From NCBI GenBank assembly GCA_907163375.1, contig CAJQUW010011017.1:496001-560000 (forward strand): a stretch of 64,000 nt of DNA. Reading direction: 5' to 3'. This DNA is from Prostheceraeus crozeri. Lineage: Eukaryota; Platyhelminthes; Polycladida; Euryleptidae. Below, in pieces: positions 60,137 to 64,000 of this stretch. Below the pieces are notes generated by a model. The model was not told the origin of the DNA and ran no database searches. It saw only the letters and a program-made list of their open reading frames with translations. How positions within the stretch are numbered: position 1 is the stretch's first letter; every line of letters begins with the position of its first letter. The position numbers were made by a program, and so were the translations under genes.

Positions 60137-63100
60137 CTATGTCTCACTATGTTCCAGAGACTGTTTGAGACGGAGCATAGAAAATATCTTAATTAGATAA
60201 AATCAGCTCAGAAAAAAGAAGGATTGTTTATTATTGCCTATGAATGCAAGATATTTATCTTCTGTGGACGTTATTCATCGACTAATAAATCATTTGTCAA
60301 TTGCTGCGTATAAAAGTAGTTGACAAGTTCTAGGATAACGAAATAAGTAGATAACAATTTCATTTCTCATTATATATCTTCAATTGAAGAATTCGTAGAT
60401 CTTTGAAAGACAGATGTTGAAAGAATATTTACCAGCGGCATGCGTTCATTTTTTCATTGCTGCTATCAGAGTCATTTAATCTCTAAGACGAAGTAATGGA
60501 GCTGGTCGAAGATGCTATCATAAATTGTGAATGATACGCTTTCAAGTCTAAGAAATTTCAAATGAGTGTCCAATATTTCCACTGTCACAATCTGGAGGTC
60601 GAGATTTTCTCATAGATTGTAGGAAAATGATTCAATGAGAATATAAGTTAAGTATTTGCATTTTGACTTCTTTCACAATTGAAATATCAAATCCATTCGT
60701 ACATGGGATTTTTAGTGTCTTCCGATACAACAAAGAAAATTCATTTTCCTTATAAGGTAATAGTAGGCAGATGAAATCAATGAGGTGTTGCAATGTCCAG
60801 TAAGACATGCATAAATGTGATGAATCCACTGGTTGCTAATAAATATCAAACTGTTAGAATTGATAGGCGAGACTCCTAAATCCCCTGTAATTGTGCAATA
60901 AACGAGGCATGGCTGATTGTGCATGTCCGATACCTTTGTCACATCACATTCCATAAACATTGTAACAGCGGTATCATTTTAACATTATTTCCGGCTAAAT
61001 TCGAAAATGTAAAGGAATGGCAGAATTGAACTAGATTCAATGAGTAATTTCTGTCATCAAATCTGCTGAGCAATGTACATATAATGTATGTGTACAACGT
61101 ATGTTAATGAGGTTTCAATAACTTGACGCTCTTTGATCCGCTTTCGACAGGAAATGTTTAGCTTTTACAGCCAATAAATAAAGCTCTCAGAGGAAGAGTT
61201 GGACACCGTCTAGACGAGACGCTTGACTACATAATTAGCTCTACTCCCTAGAATGTGATAAGTGATTATTTTCACGTGATATTCATGCCTGTGCAGCTGC
61301 GCTATTGGCAAATTCAGTCTAGTGATGATGTCATCCCTTTCATATTAGATATCTATGATTGTTTGCTGAATTGCTCTGGCAGACCGTGTCCGTGTCTCCA
61401 CTTCTCGGGCATATCCCTAGCGCACCCGCACCGTTGTTTGCTGCCAATTAACGCTATATTCTGAATAAATTCTACTGAAAACAGTGTCTCGAACTACTTT
61501 AGCTCACAGATCCTCCTTCATCAATATGAGATCCCATGATTTTTTGAAATGTTGCAAAGCTAGGCAGGAATTAACATTTGCCATTTAGTCATAGAAAACT
61601 CATTTCTACACACGGCAGTATGCTTGTTGAACATATTGTATAACTTTGAAATTCTTATGAAATACAGAATTTTAGAATCACATCAGTTTTAATATTGACA
61701 CACAATTTTCAAAATAATAATTTTCTCTGAGCGTAGGATGACAGACATTAGTATGAATGCAGCAATCTGGATAAGAATATACCTTGGTCTATCTCAATTC
61801 CTACTGAAATAAAACAACTGTGATTCAGTCCTAAAGACGTGTCATAATACGTTACAATAAAACTATCTTGGCGTATGCAATTCAATCGCACTCAGTCACA
61901 AGTAGGCGTAATCGAAACGAACACTTGACATCTATCGTGCAAGGTACATTAATCATATACCGGTATGCCCGTGCCGTTTAGAAAAATGAAATGCCCGCAG
62001 CGGGCGTCACCCCATGTTATCATAGGTAGGAAATTAGGCATGAAGGTATTAAGGCATTTAGTATCGACTTAATCAACGATGATGTTCAACCTTCATTGTA
62101 AAACACGTTAGAATAATGCGAAATTTGAATGACACCATTGTTGGTATACTTTGTAAAAAAAATGTGAAGTCAACCTCAATAATGGACAAAAACTTCTTTA
62201 CATTTTTTGTCGGCAAGGTTAGGGTGCAATTAAATAGATTCAATATAATTGTGAATCCAAATCCGTGAAATCAATACAATTTATGACCAAAACAATTGAA
62301 ATGGGATTATGATATGGTTTACCGCAAAATATTCATTGAAAAACACAATATGATGTCAAACAACTTGCTGCCTATCATTAAGCATATCAGCCTTTCTTAA
62401 ATGTAAAAGTTTCTGAAAGTATTCTCAACTTTGATGACTGTCTTTCAACGAACGTCTTGATTCAATATTAACAATCGATAGCAAATAAGCAGTATGCTAG
62501 CAACTGTAGTAGAAAAATTAAGTGCAAAAACCTTGTGAAAATCACATGCACCAGCTCTGCCTTTGATTCATCATTCAGATTAAGCGTGAACCTGTTCGTT
62601 CATTTGTCACTGAGTCAGAAAATATTGGCATCAAAAAACCTATATACACTTTCCATCAACAAAATGTTATTCCGAATTCATTTATTTATGTGTCCTCGGG
62701 ATAATCTCACTGAAGTTCATCTTATAATATTTTCCTAATTTGCGTACCGCCTTAGTAATGATCAAACAATTTGCGTTGAGTCAAAGAATGAATGAACGGT
62801 TTGAATAAAGGGAAATGCCATGCCTTTCTACAGAAGCTGTTACCGCGCCCGATCCTTCTACAGCTAGCGGACGATATGAAGGTTAGCACAGGACATAATG
62901 GGTTGAGAGATGGTGAGAATAGCATTCTAGAAAGAGATAGAAAATGAGAAAAAGTTTTTAGAGATAAAGCGAGGTGGATTTCGTTCTTTTATCAACCTAT
63001 TTCAGCGGTCAAAGAAATGAGTTCTGCCTTTTATTTGAGGCTATGATGGAAGTTATCGAATCGATGAATTTTGCTGAGGTTGGAATATGTTTTGGTGGGG

Positions 63101-64000
63101 TGGATTTATTCATAGCTTTAAACACCGATAAGTTTCGGAGATCAGCAGGAATTTCAACGATAAACTCTGTGCAGATCCTAAAATTGACACGTTTTTCTCA
63201 TTAAAAGAATCTTGCCTGGTCTCTTCATGCAAGCTATTCACAAAAGTAAATGATTTATGAAATGAGAATATTTCGGGGAAGTTCATGTCTCCATTCGAAC
63301 AAAATCACATGATTAACTAAGATGTTACCGAATATGTACGGTGTGCCATTGAACATCGATGTGTCGATATCCCTGGGAATATGAAAGCTTGAGTTGATAG
63401 AAATGATTACGTAAATCTACAGGTATACTCGTGCTATCGTGAACTGTTTAATGTATTTCATCTCATTTCATCTTCTTAACATTAGATTGTGCTTAGGCTT
63501 CGTCGCATCCAATGATATCAATCATGATGATTTTCTGTCTGTGAACTGCGCGCACATAAAGCACTTCACACTATCATACAAATATAACAATGAATCAAGA
63601 CCTCTTTCACCTGATAAGCTTTTATTTTTTTGTCTTTTCTGTACGGTATTGACTTGTGGCCAAAGAAATACAAACCGGAGAATATATGCGGATTAATTTC
63701 TACCGATAAAACTCGTACACCTTGTTCCACAATTTCGATGGTTTTTGCATCTGCATGAATATTTTTTTATAAATGAATCAAAGCGCCTCACGTTTTTGAA
63801 CTGGGACTTACTAGAAGAGAATGTTTTTAATATCAGAAATGCGGACAACCAGCTATAGAATAAATATTCTAATCAGAGATGTAAGGCACTCTGATAAATC
63901 AGTGAGATTTATTTATGTATTGCATCTTGGGAACTCATAGTGGATGCTTAGCGATTCGGTACAGTAAGACGGGTTCTCATGTATCTACAGTAGTACAATG
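60137..64000. other. Sequence with no recognised feature
   Basis: AT-rich with only short open frames. No exon, RNA gene or repeat family member could be supported. Confidence 0.5.

Overview
This is a 64 kb piece of AT-rich animal (metazoan) nuclear DNA. Spliceosomal exon borders, tRNA-derived SINEs, LINE, Tc1 and Penelope-like fragments, many fold-back repeats, and the near absence of long open frames all point to a large, intron-rich genome. Words such as TACATGTA and TAGGCCTA recur, as I recall from marine invertebrate genomes, but the species cannot be named from this sequence. Nothing bacterial or organellar is present.

Only one host gene can be supported, and it lies on the minus strand. 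Its upstream exon (38097 down to 36789) and downstream exon (1410 down to 447) each have clean splice sites. Their reading phases fit each other exactly: the first ends with two bases of a codon and the second begins with one. If they are consecutive, they are joined across an intron of about 35.4 kb. Together they encode about 757 residues of a four-pass membrane protein that I do not recognise. It has glycosylated outer parts and a His/Arg-rich inner loop. Neither the start codon nor the stop codon is in the window, so most or all of the window may lie inside this one gene.

The rest is intron or flank filled with repeats. From left to right these are: a SINE (192-424); a 75 bp minisatellite next to the downstream exon (1480-1930); two fold-back elements (1972-2613 and the near-perfect palindrome 2682-3037); a tandem MITE/SINE composite (5329-6214); a hAT-type MITE with an exact 8 bp target duplication (8107-8374) and its relative at 30615-30850; a pair of ~0.5 kb unknown repeats (8440-8912, 12440-12978); a second SINE (18450-18672); small hairpins and a MITE (23639-24056); a Penelope-like GIY-YIG fragment with inverted arms (26388-27261); a palindrome whose loop resembles a hammerhead ribozyme core (32635-32775); and a five-copy tRNA-derived array (35997-36740) just inside the intron's donor end.

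Upstream of exon 36789-38097 lie a nested palindrome (38239-38840), three copies of a third SINE family (39142-39346, 52200-52450, 56618-56775), and a direct-repeat pair with hammerhead-like cores 237 bp apart (39572-39884). Two LINE reverse-transcriptase tails (43160-43740, 50137-50640), a deleted Tc1 transposase (58385-58735) and a decayed tRNA-Thr-like sequence (59808-59882) follow. Large stretches between these show nothing I can name.

The most unusual material is the set of fold-back and direct-repeat elements carrying CUGAnGA...GAAA (hammerhead-like) words. The 237 bp pair at 39.6-39.9 kb resembles the layout of retrozymes. These are candidates, not proven ribozymes.
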